Assembly: GCA_024641805.1 (NCBI GenBank)
Contig: JAHECJ010000208.1
Coordinates: 1 to 5,193 of the forward strand
Origin: Desulfococcus sp.
GTDB lineage: Bacteria; Desulfobacterota; Desulfobacteria; Desulfobacterales; Desulfosalsimonadaceae
Length of the DNA: 5,193 bases
Direction of reading: 5' to 3'
Below the pieces are notes generated by a model. It did not search any database. It was not told the origin of the DNA and saw only the letters and a list, made by a program, of their open reading frames with translations. The translations under genes and the position numbers were made by a program. Every line of letters starts with the position of its first letter. The first letter of the stretch is position 1. This document shows, piece after piece, positions 1-5,193 of the stretch.

Positions 1-164
1 ATGGACAATTCGCCGCCCTCTTTCAATAATGAGACTTAAAATGAAACTGAACAAATTCATTACCGCCATATTATTATGAGTGCCGATTCTCGCCGGGCTT
101 GTCCCGGCGGGGGCATCGGATCCGGATGACTCGTCCCTTTCCCAAAATTGTATTTTATGTCAAA

Positions 165-167
165 TGA
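165..167 (+). other. In-frame UGA at the expected metal-binding Cys of the HMA-like domain
   Basis: The TGA is flanked by in-frame, domain-like sequence on both sides (VFYVK before, YDVGKDAL after) and replaces the residue where HMA domains carry their first metal-ligand Cys. It is either a selenocysteine codon or a nonsense mutation from TGC/TGT. A short GC-rich hairpin follows at 186-198. Confidence 0.4.
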
Positions 168-185
168 TACGATGTCGGCAAAGAC

Positions 186-198
186 GCCCTGGACGGGC
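186..198 (+). promoter_or_regulatory. Possible bacterial SECIS-like hairpin after the UGA at 165-167
   Basis: GCCC (186-189) pairs with GGGC (195-198) around the loop TGGAC, whose second base is G. The loop begins 22 bases after the UGA, within the spacing usual for bacterial SECIS elements. The stem is only 4 bp, and a stronger competing hairpin follows directly (GCCCGG 200-205 with CCGGGC 211-216, loop CATCA). In such GC-rich coding sequence, short stems arise easily by chance. Confidence 0.2.
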
Positions 199-343
199 TG
201 CCCGGCATCACCGGGCTGAAAAAGGGATTTTGCATGTTTAAGGAGATTGTCACGGCAACCTATGATCCGAATCTGATTAGCGAAAATGAAATGATTTCCG
301 CACTGCAAAAGGCCCATACCTAAATCGGCGTGGCGGAAAGAAA

Positions 344-1075
344 TTAAGACCCGGATAAGCCATCCCGGATAAAGCCCATGACCCGGATTTCAAACACCGG
401 TGATACGGCGCTGTCCGTCTGGATGATTAGTTTATCGGTATACCAGCCTTTTTCCTGTTTCAAATTATAAACGGTTAATTCATATTTCAAGCTGTTGGCT
501 TGAGTTTTATCAGCCAGTTCATATTTTAAATTTTTCCCGTTTTCCGCCTTGATCCCGGTTATCTTGAATCGGTTGTCGGCACCAGGGGTAATGGTGACAG
601 TCTGTTTTATTTCCTGTCCTTTAGTTCCGGTCAACCGAACAACAGATAAGGAGAATACATCCGTGATGGGTTTTATATTACCAGAGATGGCAATTTCAAT
701 GTCAGCGTTATTCTTGTCATTAGTCCGGACGACGATCGTCTTGTTGATATACTCTTCATCCAATCCCTTTGAATCTAATTGAATAACGATATTTCCCTCA
801 CCGCCGGGAGGGATCTGCCCTGGATAGGAAGCAGCTGTGCACCCTCAGCCGGTTCTGACTTCGATTATCTCTAAAACGGCTGTGCCTCTATTCCGAACGA
901 GAAAGGCATGCTTTGCTTTCTGCCCTTTGTAAATCGCAGAAAATTCAAAATGAGTCTCCGGCAAGTCTGCTTCCGGGCCGGACGGCGCTTGAGCTGTAAC
1001 AGGATCAACACTCCACGGAAAAAATAAACTCAAGAAAATAACAATCCTGAAAATAAAATGATATGGCTTTATCAT
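344..1075 (-). CDS. Exported DUF1573-domain protein, candidate selenoprotein (Sec at residue 77)
   Basis: One continuous frame of 243 residues if the TGA at 845-847 is read as an amino acid. ATG 1075 is chosen because GGAG (1082-1085) lies six bases upstream and the N-terminus then forms a signal peptide: IKPYH, a hydrophobic stretch (about residues 7-21), and likely cleavage after VTA (28). The mature part shows the DUF1573 Ig-like (ASH/hydin-type) strand pattern: HFEFSAIYKGQKAKHAFLVR, NRGTAVLEIIEVRTG, UGA, GCTAASYPGQIPPGGEG, then TIVVRTND. Residues about 137-243 (from about SVVRLTGTKGQE to IIQTDS and VFEIRVMGFI) match the second Ig-like half seen in longer family members. Family members usually carry Cys-Gly-Cys-Thr after the VRT strand; here the first Cys is UGA (residue 77) and Cys79 is the only Cys in the whole protein. 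The gene starts 16 bases after the Lif-like gene and so is probably co-transcribed. The molecular role of DUF1573 is unknown. Alternatively it is a pseudogene with a single nonsense mutation, or the base is miscalled; the intact downstream 166 codons argue against old decay. Confidence 0.75.
794..834 (-). promoter_or_regulatory. Candidate SECIS region downstream of the DUF1573 UGA
   Basis: Two hairpins can form on the minus strand after the UGA. The first (834-815) has CTGC, a UU bulge and CC pairing with GG and GCAG around loop TATCCA; its loop begins 18 bases after the UGA but has no G in its first two bases. The second (813-794) pairs TCCCTC with GAGGGA, then a bulged U and two more C-G pairs close a GGC loop. 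It is the stronger stem and has a G-rich loop, but the loop starts 39 bases after the UGA, slightly beyond the usual bacterial spacing. Neither is a textbook match, so this is only suggestive. Confidence 0.3.
845..847 (-). other. In-frame UGA, candidate selenocysteine codon (U-G-C motif)
   Basis: The minus strand reads GTC AGA ACC GGC TGA GGG TGC (V R T G stop G C). The frame stays open for 166 more codons of family-consistent sequence, with no frameshift. The codon occupies the first conserved Cys of the DUF1573 CGCT motif, so translation as Sec would create a U-x-C pair able to form a selenenylsulfide. No selA, selB, selC or selD gene is in the window to confirm the capacity. Confidence 0.6.
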
Positions 1076-1081
1076 GTAAGA

Positions 1082-1085
1082 CTCC
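1082..1085 (-). promoter_or_regulatory. Ribosome-binding site of the DUF1573 gene
   Basis: GGAG sits six bases before ATG 1075, inside the 16-base gap after the stop of the Lif-like gene. It decides the start in favour of this ATG over upstream in-frame candidates that would overlap the preceding gene and lack a signal peptide. Confidence 0.6.
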
Positions 1086-1091
1086 GCGTCT

Positions 1092-2195
1092 CTAATTGAT
1101 CCCATATTCCCGTGGCCGCATGAACCTGAAAAAAAGATCTTTTTCTTCTTCAAGTTCAATGGTTTTCGCCTGTTCCTTAAAATACTTCTCCCTGATCTCC
1201 TTCAGTTTTTGTTTCCGTTCATCTCCGTCATATTGCGATACGACTGCCTCTCGCTCCTTCATATACTTCAGTCCGATTTCCCATCCCTGTTCCCTCTCAG
1301 CGTCAATTTCAGCCATTTTTTCTATATCGTCCTGAGAAAAGCCCAATTCCTGGCGGATTTTATTCATTTCCAACAGGCGTTGATCAGGGCTCATTTGTTT
1401 GAGATCTTCCTGGACAGATTCAAGACTGAAAAATGCCATTACCGCCATGCTATTATAATTCAGGAGGAATTCATCCGGTGTATTCTCATAGGTTTGCTGA
1501 AGTGTGGTCTTGAAAACATCCAGTTTCTCATCAACAGTGGTATCACTGGATTGTTCCAGCACATCCATGGTATCCTGCATGGTTTTTTTTCTCGCTTCAG
1601 TTGCCAGAAGTTCTCCGGACCATATTTTTTTGGCATCTTCGCCAAACAGGGCATTTCTCTTTTCCCATAAGGCGAGTATCCTGTCATAGCCAGACATTTG
1701 GGATAACTCCGCATTATTGTCGGCCAGCCATTGGTTATATTCTTCCAATTTATCCAGCGTCTTCATTATTTCATCCGCCAGGTCCGGAAAGGCCCGCTTG
1801 ATGATCTCATAAAATTTTTTCCGTCCGTCTTCATTCGGGAACAATGAAATAATATATTTTCTAACTTCAAAAAGGGCGGCCTGGGTACTTTTTTGGGAGA
1901 TACTCTTACCATAATCTCGCTGTAATTCCATGACGATCCGATCTTCAAGCGATTTAGCCCCCGGTTGTGATGCGTTTCCTGTCGCGGAATTTTCTATGGA
2001 CAAGGGTTCCAATGCCGGCTCATTGAATCCAGCATTCGGCGCCGGAAAATTGCCCGCAGGGGTATGAAAGATTTTCTGATCATCAATTATATCCTGATCC
2101 GCATCAAATAATATTCCATAAGCCCAAAAAAGAACTATTGCGAATCCAATGCCAACGACGGCCATGATGATCTTATTGCTCTTGCTAATCTCCAT
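1092..2195 (-). CDS. Lipase-chaperone (Lif)-like membrane-anchored helical protein
   Basis: The product has 367 residues. ATG 2195 is preceded by GGAGG (2200-2204) at four bases; a TTG eight codons upstream has no comparable site. Residues 9-30 (IIMAVVGIGFAIVLFWAYGILF) form one transmembrane anchor, residues about 31-80 are a Pro/Ala/Asn-rich linker, and the rest is charged and helical with no Cys. This is the topology of Lif steryl-type foldases, which sit in the inner membrane and fold secreted lipases in the periplasm. Resemblance is best in the extended helical and second mini-domain regions: WEKRNALFGEDAKKIW (177-192) and, near the C-terminus, IDAEREQGWEIGLKYMKERE, ERKQKLKEIREKYFKEQA, which match the R..lFG.eA and D..R..W..rL..Y patterns of Lif proteins. 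The hallmark mini-domain 1 motif RxxFDY(F/C)L(S/T)A is not seen; the equivalent region reads ELQRDYGKSISQK. It is the first gene of a probable operon with DUF1573. The SGNH lipoprotein upstream is a possible client. It could instead be a divergent helical scaffold of unrelated function. Confidence 0.65.
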   Translation of the reverse strand: MEISKSNKIIMAVVGIGFAIVLFWAYGILFDADQDIIDDQKIFHTPAGNFPAPNAGFNEPALEPLSIENSATGNASQPGAKSLEDRIVMELQRDYGKSISQKSTQAALFEVRKYIISLFPNEDGRKKFYEIIKRAFPDLADEIMKTLDKLEEYNQWLADNNAELSQMSGYDRILALWEKRNALFGEDAKKIWSGELLATEARKKTMQDTMDVLEQSSDTTVDEKLDVFKTTLQQTYENTPDEFLLNYNSMAVMAFFSLESVQEDLKQMSPDQRLLEMNKIRQELGFSQDDIEKMAEIDAEREQGWEIGLKYMKEREAVVSQYDGDERKQKLKEIREKYFKEQAKTIELEEEKDLFFRFMRPREYGIN

Positions 2196-2199
2196 TTGT

Positions 2200-2204
2200 C
2201 CTCC
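2200..2204 (-). promoter_or_regulatory. Ribosome-binding site of the Lif-like gene
   Basis: A GGAGG core followed by ACAA and ATG. It fixes the start at 2195, giving a short charged N-terminus (MEISKSNK) directly before the transmembrane anchor. Confidence 0.75.
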
Positions 2205-2237
2205 ATCGTGAATGGTCAAATTCAGGAATAATGAAAA

Positions 2238-2267
2238 ATTATTTCACACCTGGATAATCACAGGCAA
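2238..2267 (-). promoter_or_regulatory. Sigma70-like promoter for the Lif-like/DUF1573 operon
   Basis: Minus-strand TTGCCT (2267-2262) and AATAAT (2243-2238) are separated by 18 bases, and the -10 is preceded by TGA, giving an extended -10 (TGn). Transcription would start near 2231, leaving a leader of about 36 bases before ATG 2195. It lies immediately downstream of the SGNH-gene terminator, as expected for an independent unit. Confidence 0.5.
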
Positions 2268-2274
2268 GCATTTT

Positions 2275-2322
2275 AAAAAAAATCCCTCATCAATAATCGC
2301 TTTCGCTATTATTGATGAGGGA
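2275..2322 (-). terminator. Rho-independent terminator of the SGNH lipoprotein gene
   Basis: Arms 2308-2322 and 2283-2297 pair perfectly over 15 bp. On the minus strand an A-G mismatch and two further G-C pairs then close a GAAA (GNRA-type) tetraloop, and the hairpin is followed by eight T residues (2282-2275). It lies about 60 bases after the TAA of the SGNH gene and separates it from the Lif-like operon. Confidence 0.9.
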
Positions 2323-2383
2323 TGGATGGGGGCTTTATGTAATTTTGTAAGGGATCTGTCCCGAACGAAATTTCCCGAAAATA

Positions 2384-3142
2384 TTAATAGGGCAAATTTT
2401 TGAGCTTAGCCCAGATAAGGTCAGCAAGTTTCTTGGAACCGGAAGTAGCAGGATGCACGCCGTCAATGATGATGTCTGAATTGGTGATTGTAGACCGCGG
2501 ATCAATGAAAGCCTTGGTACCTTTTATTGTCGTGCAATTTGCGACAGCCTGGGCCAGTTTTGTATCACCATAATCAACTGCTGCGTTTAAATCGGTTGTG
2601 CCGATGGCACCGAATTTTATGTGATAATACCCGAGAAAGATCACGTTTTTGACGCCGGCCGAGCCCATTTTGTTAAGCAGGGTAACAGCCGTTACATACA
2701 CATTATCAATCGACGACTTACATTTTGAGGAAAGACTGCTTTCCCACCAGTCCTTTCTGCAGTTGTTGGGATCAAAATACATGGTTGCCGGAATTAAAAT
2801 ATCATTTCCGCCGCCGTCCATGAGAACGGTATCAATGGTGCTGTAATCGCTTTTGGCTTTGTCATACTGTTTGCTGATACTAAAGGATGTGAGAACACTG
2901 GTACCGTTGAAGTAAGCGCCGGAGGTGCAATACCTACGGAAGGTCTTGCCCGCATAGCTGTGGAGATAATCACTGATTTTACCCGATAACGCAAATATGG
3001 AATCCCCGACATTGACGATTTTGTTGTTGCCGGCGTTGGTGATATTGGAAACACTTAATAGACTACACGCACCGAGGCTGATGACAAGAACTGCAGCAAG
3101 CAGAATTTGAAAAATTTTTGATTGTAATACCATCTTTTTCAT
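2384..3142 (-). CDS. SGNH/GDSL-family hydrolase lipoprotein
   Basis: The product has 252 residues. ATG 3142 is chosen because AGGGGGAG (3146-3153) lies three bases upstream and the N-terminus becomes a lipoprotein signal: MKKMVLQSK, hydrophobic residues 10-23, and lipobox LGAC with Cys26 as the lipidation site. Ser at +2 suggests sorting to the outer membrane rather than retention in the inner one. The mature part carries the SGNH blocks in order: VGDSI with nucleophile Ser48 (block I), Gly75 in TSGAYF (possible block II), GGGND with oxyanion Asn113 (block III), and DGVHPATSG with Asp227 and His230 (block V). The length is normal for a single SGNH domain. Enzymes of this fold hydrolyse esters (lipids, acetylated glycans, thioesters); the substrate cannot be told from sequence. 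Cys72, 128, 141 and 203 could form two disulfides, consistent with a periplasmic or surface location. It is transcribed alone: promoter-like sequence upstream, strong terminator downstream. Confidence 0.88.
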   Translation of the reverse strand: MKKMVLQSKIFQILLAAVLVISLGACSLLSVSNITNAGNNKIVNVGDSIFALSGKISDYLHSYAGKTFRRYCTSGAYFNGTSVLTSFSISKQYDKAKSDYSTIDTVLMDGGGNDILIPATMYFDPNNCRKDWWESSLSSKCKSSIDNVYVTAVTLLNKMGSAGVKNVIFLGYYHIKFGAIGTTDLNAAVDYGDTKLAQAVANCTTIKGTKAFIDPRSTITNSDIIIDGVHPATSGSKKLADLIWAKLKNLPY

Positions 3143-3145
3143 TTG

Positions 3146-3153
3146 CTCCCCCT
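3146..3153 (-). promoter_or_regulatory. Ribosome-binding site of the SGNH lipoprotein gene
   Basis: AGGGGGAG followed by CAA and ATG. It supports the start at 3142 over an in-frame ATG eleven codons upstream, which would add residues before the lipoprotein signal. Confidence 0.75.
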
Positions 3154-3211
3154 TGTTTGAAAATATAATTAACATTATTCATTTCCATAAACACTGTTTT
3201 GTTGGTTACTA

Positions 3212-3239
3212 TATATACACGATGTTTAATAAAAAACAA
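3212..3239 (-). promoter_or_regulatory. Possible promoter of the SGNH lipoprotein gene
   Basis: Minus-strand TTGTTT (3239-3234) and TATATA (3217-3212) are 16 bases apart in an AT-rich stretch, which would leave a leader of about 65 bases. A second -10-like TATATT lies closer to the gene but lacks a good -35. AT-rich spacers give such matches easily. Confidence 0.35.
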
Positions 3240-3256
3240 TCGGGGGAAACCGGATT
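3231..3256 (-). terminator. Weak intrinsic terminator candidate after the SulP gene
   Basis: On the minus strand AAT(C)CGG (3256-3250, one bulged C) pairs with CCGATT (3243-3238) around TTTCCC, followed by G and six T residues (3236-3231). It is the only hairpin/T-run on this strand found between the SulP stop and the SGNH gene, but lies about 310 bases after that stop and overlaps the candidate -35 box. Confidence 0.3.
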
Positions 3257-3259
3257 TTT

Positions 3260-3281
3260 AGGTTCGAAAAACCTGATTTTT
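3260..3281 (+). terminator. Weak plus-strand terminator-like hairpin
   Basis: AGGTT (3260-3264) and AACCT (3270-3274) pair around CGAAA, followed by GATTTTT. The stem is only 5 bp and AT-rich, and no plus-strand gene precedes it, so function is doubtful. Confidence 0.15.
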
Positions 3282-3282
3282 G

Positions 3283-3564
3283 CATTCTCCCTGTTGCATT
3301 ATTCAGCGGAAGAAGTTGCCGCGGTCGAATAAAGAAAGTTAACAGGATAGAGTAATTGTATTCCGGGTTATCTTTTTCCCGAAAATGACGGGCGGGGAGG
3401 GGATAGGTAAATTCCCTTTTTTTACATTTAATTTATCGATTTCAAAAACTATTGGGCTAAGCGATCATCGCCTTCGACGTTCAGCGTTCAACGAATACCC
3501 TTCTTTTTTAAGACCCCGACATCAGCGGCGGACAACAGGCATTGGATGGTTTTGGCGCAATCCC
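3283..3564. other. Non-coding spacer downstream of the SulP gene
   Basis: About 280 bases between the SulP stop and the weak hairpins. Open frames here are short, lack ribosome-binding sites and show no protein-like composition; the longest plus-strand frame (3385-3756) runs into the SulP gene antisense. No tRNA, repeat array or convincing RNA structure was seen. Confidence 0.5.
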
Positions 3565-5193
3565 CTATTCTCTATTTTCGCATTCTTTAAAAAGGGGAGA
3601 CTGACACTTTCTGCATGCTGGGTTATCGATGGCGGACAGGATTTTGGTGAGGGCTTCGGTTTCCGTTGTAAACACATGATCTGCGCCGATGCTATCGAGA
3701 TAGCCGCCCCGTTCGAGGACATCTTTGGCATTCGGCTTAAGACCACAAAGATATAAATCGCCGCGAAGCCCCCGTCGGCGACGCGCCTCGTTGACCAGCA
3801 TTTCCGCTCCGGTGATATCAATAAAATTGATTCCGCAGCCTGAAATCAGCAAAGTGGATTTGCAGGGCAGGCGCTTGTCGATGGACTGCAGAAACTCCAC
3901 CACATGATTCACCGCGCCGAAAAACAGGGAGCCGTCGATGCGGACGATTTTCAGCGCAGGGCAACGGGAGTCCTGCTGGGCCATCATCTGTCCTGGGGCA
4001 TCCGGGTTCGGTATAAGGTTGATGACCTCGGGATGGGCGGTCCGGCTGAGGTAAAGAAACAGGGACAGCAGCACGCCCGCGTAAATGGCAAACTCCAGAT
4101 CAAAAATCAGGGTGGCGGTAAATGTGATCAACAGGATAACGGCTTCCTGTTTGCTGGTTTTAATAATGCCCTTGATATGATGAAAATTGATCAGGTTAAA
4201 TGCCACCAGCAGAATCACTCCGCCCATTGCCGGGATCGGCAAAAATTCGGTTAACGGCGCAACCAGCAGCAGGATCAGCGACAGGAATACAGCGGCAAAA
4301 ACAGCGGACAGCGGGGTCATGGCGCCGGAATGATAATTGATGCCGGATCGGGTAAACGAGCCGGAACCCGCGTAACAGGAAAAAAAGCTCCCGCAAATAT
4401 TGGACAGCCCCTGGCCGATGAACTCCTGGTTGCCCTCGATCATCTGGCGGGAGCTTGCCGCGATTGAGCGGGCAATGGACAGGGCTTCAATCAGGCCGAT
4501 GAGTGCGACCGGAAAGGCCTTGGGCGCCAGTTCACGGATGGTATCAAATGAAAAATCCGGCAGAGAAAGGGGCGGCAGACTGTCGGGCAGACTTTCCATC
4601 AACCGGATGCCGTGGGATTCCGCGCCCAGAAACACACCGATCAGACTTCCGATAATCATGGCAAACAGCAGCCCCGGCCAGCGGGGCCGGTAAATTCGAA
4701 ACAGCACGGCGCATGCCAGGGTTCCGGCGGCAACCATCAGGGCATAAGGATTAATGCTGCTGCTTTTTTCTATAATATCCACCCAAGCTCCATAAAAGGA
4801 GCCTGAGCCGGACATGTCGATGCCGAACACGTGCCGCAACTGGCTGGTGGCAATCAGAATGGCCGCGCCCGCCGTAAACCCGACGATCACGGAATGGGAC
4901 ACAAAATTTACCAGGATCCCCATACGGGCCAGCCCGAATACGAATTGGAAAACACCCGCCATAAATGTGAGCGTGATGACCAGCCGGATAAATTCCGCTG
5001 AGCCGGGGGTGGCGATTGGACTGAGGGAAGAAAAAATCACTATGGAAATAGCGGTGGTGGGCCCGGAGATCAGGTGCAGGGACGAACCGAACAAGGCGGC
5101 AACTATCGGAACCACAATGGCGGTGTACAGGCCGTATTCCGGCGGCAGGCCGGCAATCATGGCAAACGCCACCCCCTGGGGAAGGACAATGAT
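3565..5193 (-). CDS. SulP-family anion transporter with STAS domain (N-terminus beyond window)
   Basis: The frame is open at the window edge; 542 residues are visible, ending at TAG 3565-3567. The first visible residues, LPQGVAFAMIAGLPPEYGLY, are the SulP signature around transmembrane segments 1-2, so only about 40-60 N-terminal residues and the start codon are missing. SGPTTA and NICGSFFSCYAGSGSFTRSG are also SulP hallmarks. Hydrophobic segments fill visible residues up to about 385 (the multi-span Sulfate_transp domain). A cytoplasmic STAS domain follows from about 412 to 522 (LKIVRIDGSLFFGAVNHV, then INFIDITGAEML, then LCGLKPNAKDVLERGGYL). In DITG, Thr takes the place of the Ser common in anti-sigma-antagonist STAS domains. 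The tail carries Cys527, Cys530 and Cys538 (CxxCx7C). SulP proteins move sulfate, bicarbonate or other anions across the inner membrane, commonly coupled to Na+ or H+; the substrate cannot be assigned here. G+C content is clearly higher than in the other genes. Confidence 0.95.
   Translation of the reverse strand: MIVLPQGVAFAMIAGLPPEYGLYTAIVVPIVAALFGSSLHLISGPTTAISIVIFSSLSPIATPGSAEFIRLVITLTFMAGVFQFVFGLARMGILVNFVSHSVIVGFTAGAAILIATSQLRHVFGIDMSGSGSFYGAWVDIIEKSSSINPYALMVAAGTLACAVLFRIYRPRWPGLLFAMIIGSLIGVFLGAESHGIRLMESLPDSLPPLSLPDFSFDTIRELAPKAFPVALIGLIEALSIARSIAASSRQMIEGNQEFIGQGLSNICGSFFSCYAGSGSFTRSGINYHSGAMTPLSAVFAAVFLSLILLLVAPLTEFLPIPAMGGVILLVAFNLINFHHIKGIIKTSKQEAVILLITFTATLIFDLEFAIYAGVLLSLFLYLSRTAHPEVINLIPNPDAPGQMMAQQDSRCPALKIVRIDGSLFFGAVNHVVEFLQSIDKRLPCKSTLLISGCGINFIDITGAEMLVNEARRRRGLRGDLYLCGLKPNAKDVLERGGYLDSIGADHVFTTETEALTKILSAIDNPACRKCQSPLFKECENRE

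Larger units (their letters stand above)
41..323 (+). pseudogene. HMA-like small secreted protein, interrupted (possible former or actual selenoprotein)
   Basis: From ATG 41 the frame reads MKLNKFITAILL, then a TGA (77-79), then VPILAGLVPAGAS: a typical signal peptide broken by one stop. The mature part continues one frame later (codons starting at positions divisible by 3), so there is one extra base (or two missing) somewhere near 120-147, perhaps in the AAAA run at 144-147. That frame reads IVFYVK, TGA (165-167), YDVGKDALDGLPG, then 39 further residues including KKGFCMFKEI and YDPNLISENEM, to TAA 321-323. The beta-alpha-beta-beta-alpha-beta pattern, the GLPGI turn and the YDP..IS..EM..AL ending resemble heavy-metal-associated (MerP/CopZ-type) domains. 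The TGA lies in the loop after strand 1, where the first Cys of the metal-binding CxxC normally sits; the second Cys is absent. An alternative start at ATG 126 would give a 65-residue cytosolic protein with no frameshift but one UGA; it has no convincing ribosome-binding site. Two TGAs plus a frame change favour decay, though sequencing error or a Sec codon at 165 remain open. The gene converges on the DUF1573 gene with only 20 bases between the stops. Confidence 0.5.

Noticed and set aside
1..39. Short plus-strand frame open from the window edge and ending at TAA 37-39
   Set aside because: Only 12 codons are visible with no recognisable features; it could be the end of an upstream gene but cannot be supported.
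77..109. TGA in the signal peptide followed by a 7-bp hairpin (91-97 with 103-109, loop CTTGT) at SECIS-like spacing
   Set aside because: A Sec residue in the hydrophobic core of a signal peptide is implausible, the loop lacks a G in its first two bases, and a changed Trp or Cys codon explains it more simply.
60..317. 85-codon minus-strand frame opposite the HMA-like gene
   Set aside because: It is antisense to recognisable HMA-like sequence, has no ribosome-binding site and no protein-like features of its own.
344..1075. General reassignment of UGA to Trp or Gly
   Set aside because: The other genes contain many TGG and glycine codons but no in-frame TGA, and the affected positions match conserved Cys, not Trp or Gly.
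845..1159. Longer N-terminus for the DUF1573 gene starting at 1159
   Set aside because: It would overlap the Lif-like gene by about 68 bases, put a basic 28-residue extension before the signal peptide, and ignore the GGAG before ATG 1075.
3399..3423. GGGA/TCCC stem followed by seven T residues on the plus strand
   Set aside because: Only 4 bp with a 9-base loop and no plus-strand gene before it; likely chance.
3385..3756. 123-codon plus-strand frame
   Set aside because: Half is antisense to the STAS end of SulP and the rest is low-complexity spacer; no start signal or domain.
3565..5172. GTG at 5170-5172 as start codon of the SulP gene
   Set aside because: The frame stays open to the edge and the residues before it (LPQG) belong to the conserved SulP signature, so the true start is outside the window.

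Overview
The window carries four minus-strand genes and one small, damaged plus-strand gene. The combination of in-frame UGA codons replacing expected cysteines, a SulP anion transporter, a DUF1573 protein and exported or lipid-anchored proteins suggests a Gram-negative bacterium, most likely a Desulfobacterota (deltaproteobacterial) lineage. That placement is inference: no marker gene is present.

Layout from left to right. (1) 41-323, plus strand: remains of a small secreted heavy-metal-associated (HMA)-like protein. It has a UGA where the first metal-binding cysteine is expected, a second UGA in the signal peptide and a one-base frame change. (2) 344-1075, minus strand: an exported DUF1573 protein whose reading frame is complete except for one in-frame UGA at 845-847. 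That UGA sits exactly where the first Cys of the family's Cys-Gly-Cys-Thr motif should be, so it is a strong selenocysteine candidate. (3) 1092-2195, minus strand: a membrane-anchored, wholly helical protein resembling lipase-specific foldases (Lif), 16 bases upstream of the DUF1573 gene and apparently in one operon with it. (4) 2196-2383: a leader with a sigma70-like promoter for that operon and a strong hairpin/T-run terminator for the next gene. (5) 2384-3142, minus strand: an SGNH/GDSL-hydrolase lipoprotein with complete catalytic motifs. (6) 3143-3564: a non-coding spacer with a possible promoter and weak hairpins. (7) 3565-5193, minus strand: a SulP-family anion transporter with a STAS domain, cut at its N-terminus by the window edge.

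How they may work together: the SGNH lipoprotein and the Lif-like/DUF1573 pair are separate transcription units, because a terminator lies between them. All three products should act outside the cytoplasm. A Lif-like foldase next to a secreted esterase-type enzyme suggests a folding relationship, but no classical alpha/beta-hydrolase lipase is visible. The SulP gene looks like an independent housekeeping-type transporter and is richer in G+C than the rest.

The observation most worth following is the pair of Cys-to-UGA positions in two unrelated extracytoplasmic proteins. Every other gene in the window reads through without any UGA and uses TGG for Trp, so wholesale reassignment of UGA is unlikely. 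Selenocysteine insertion or gene decay are the competing explanations.
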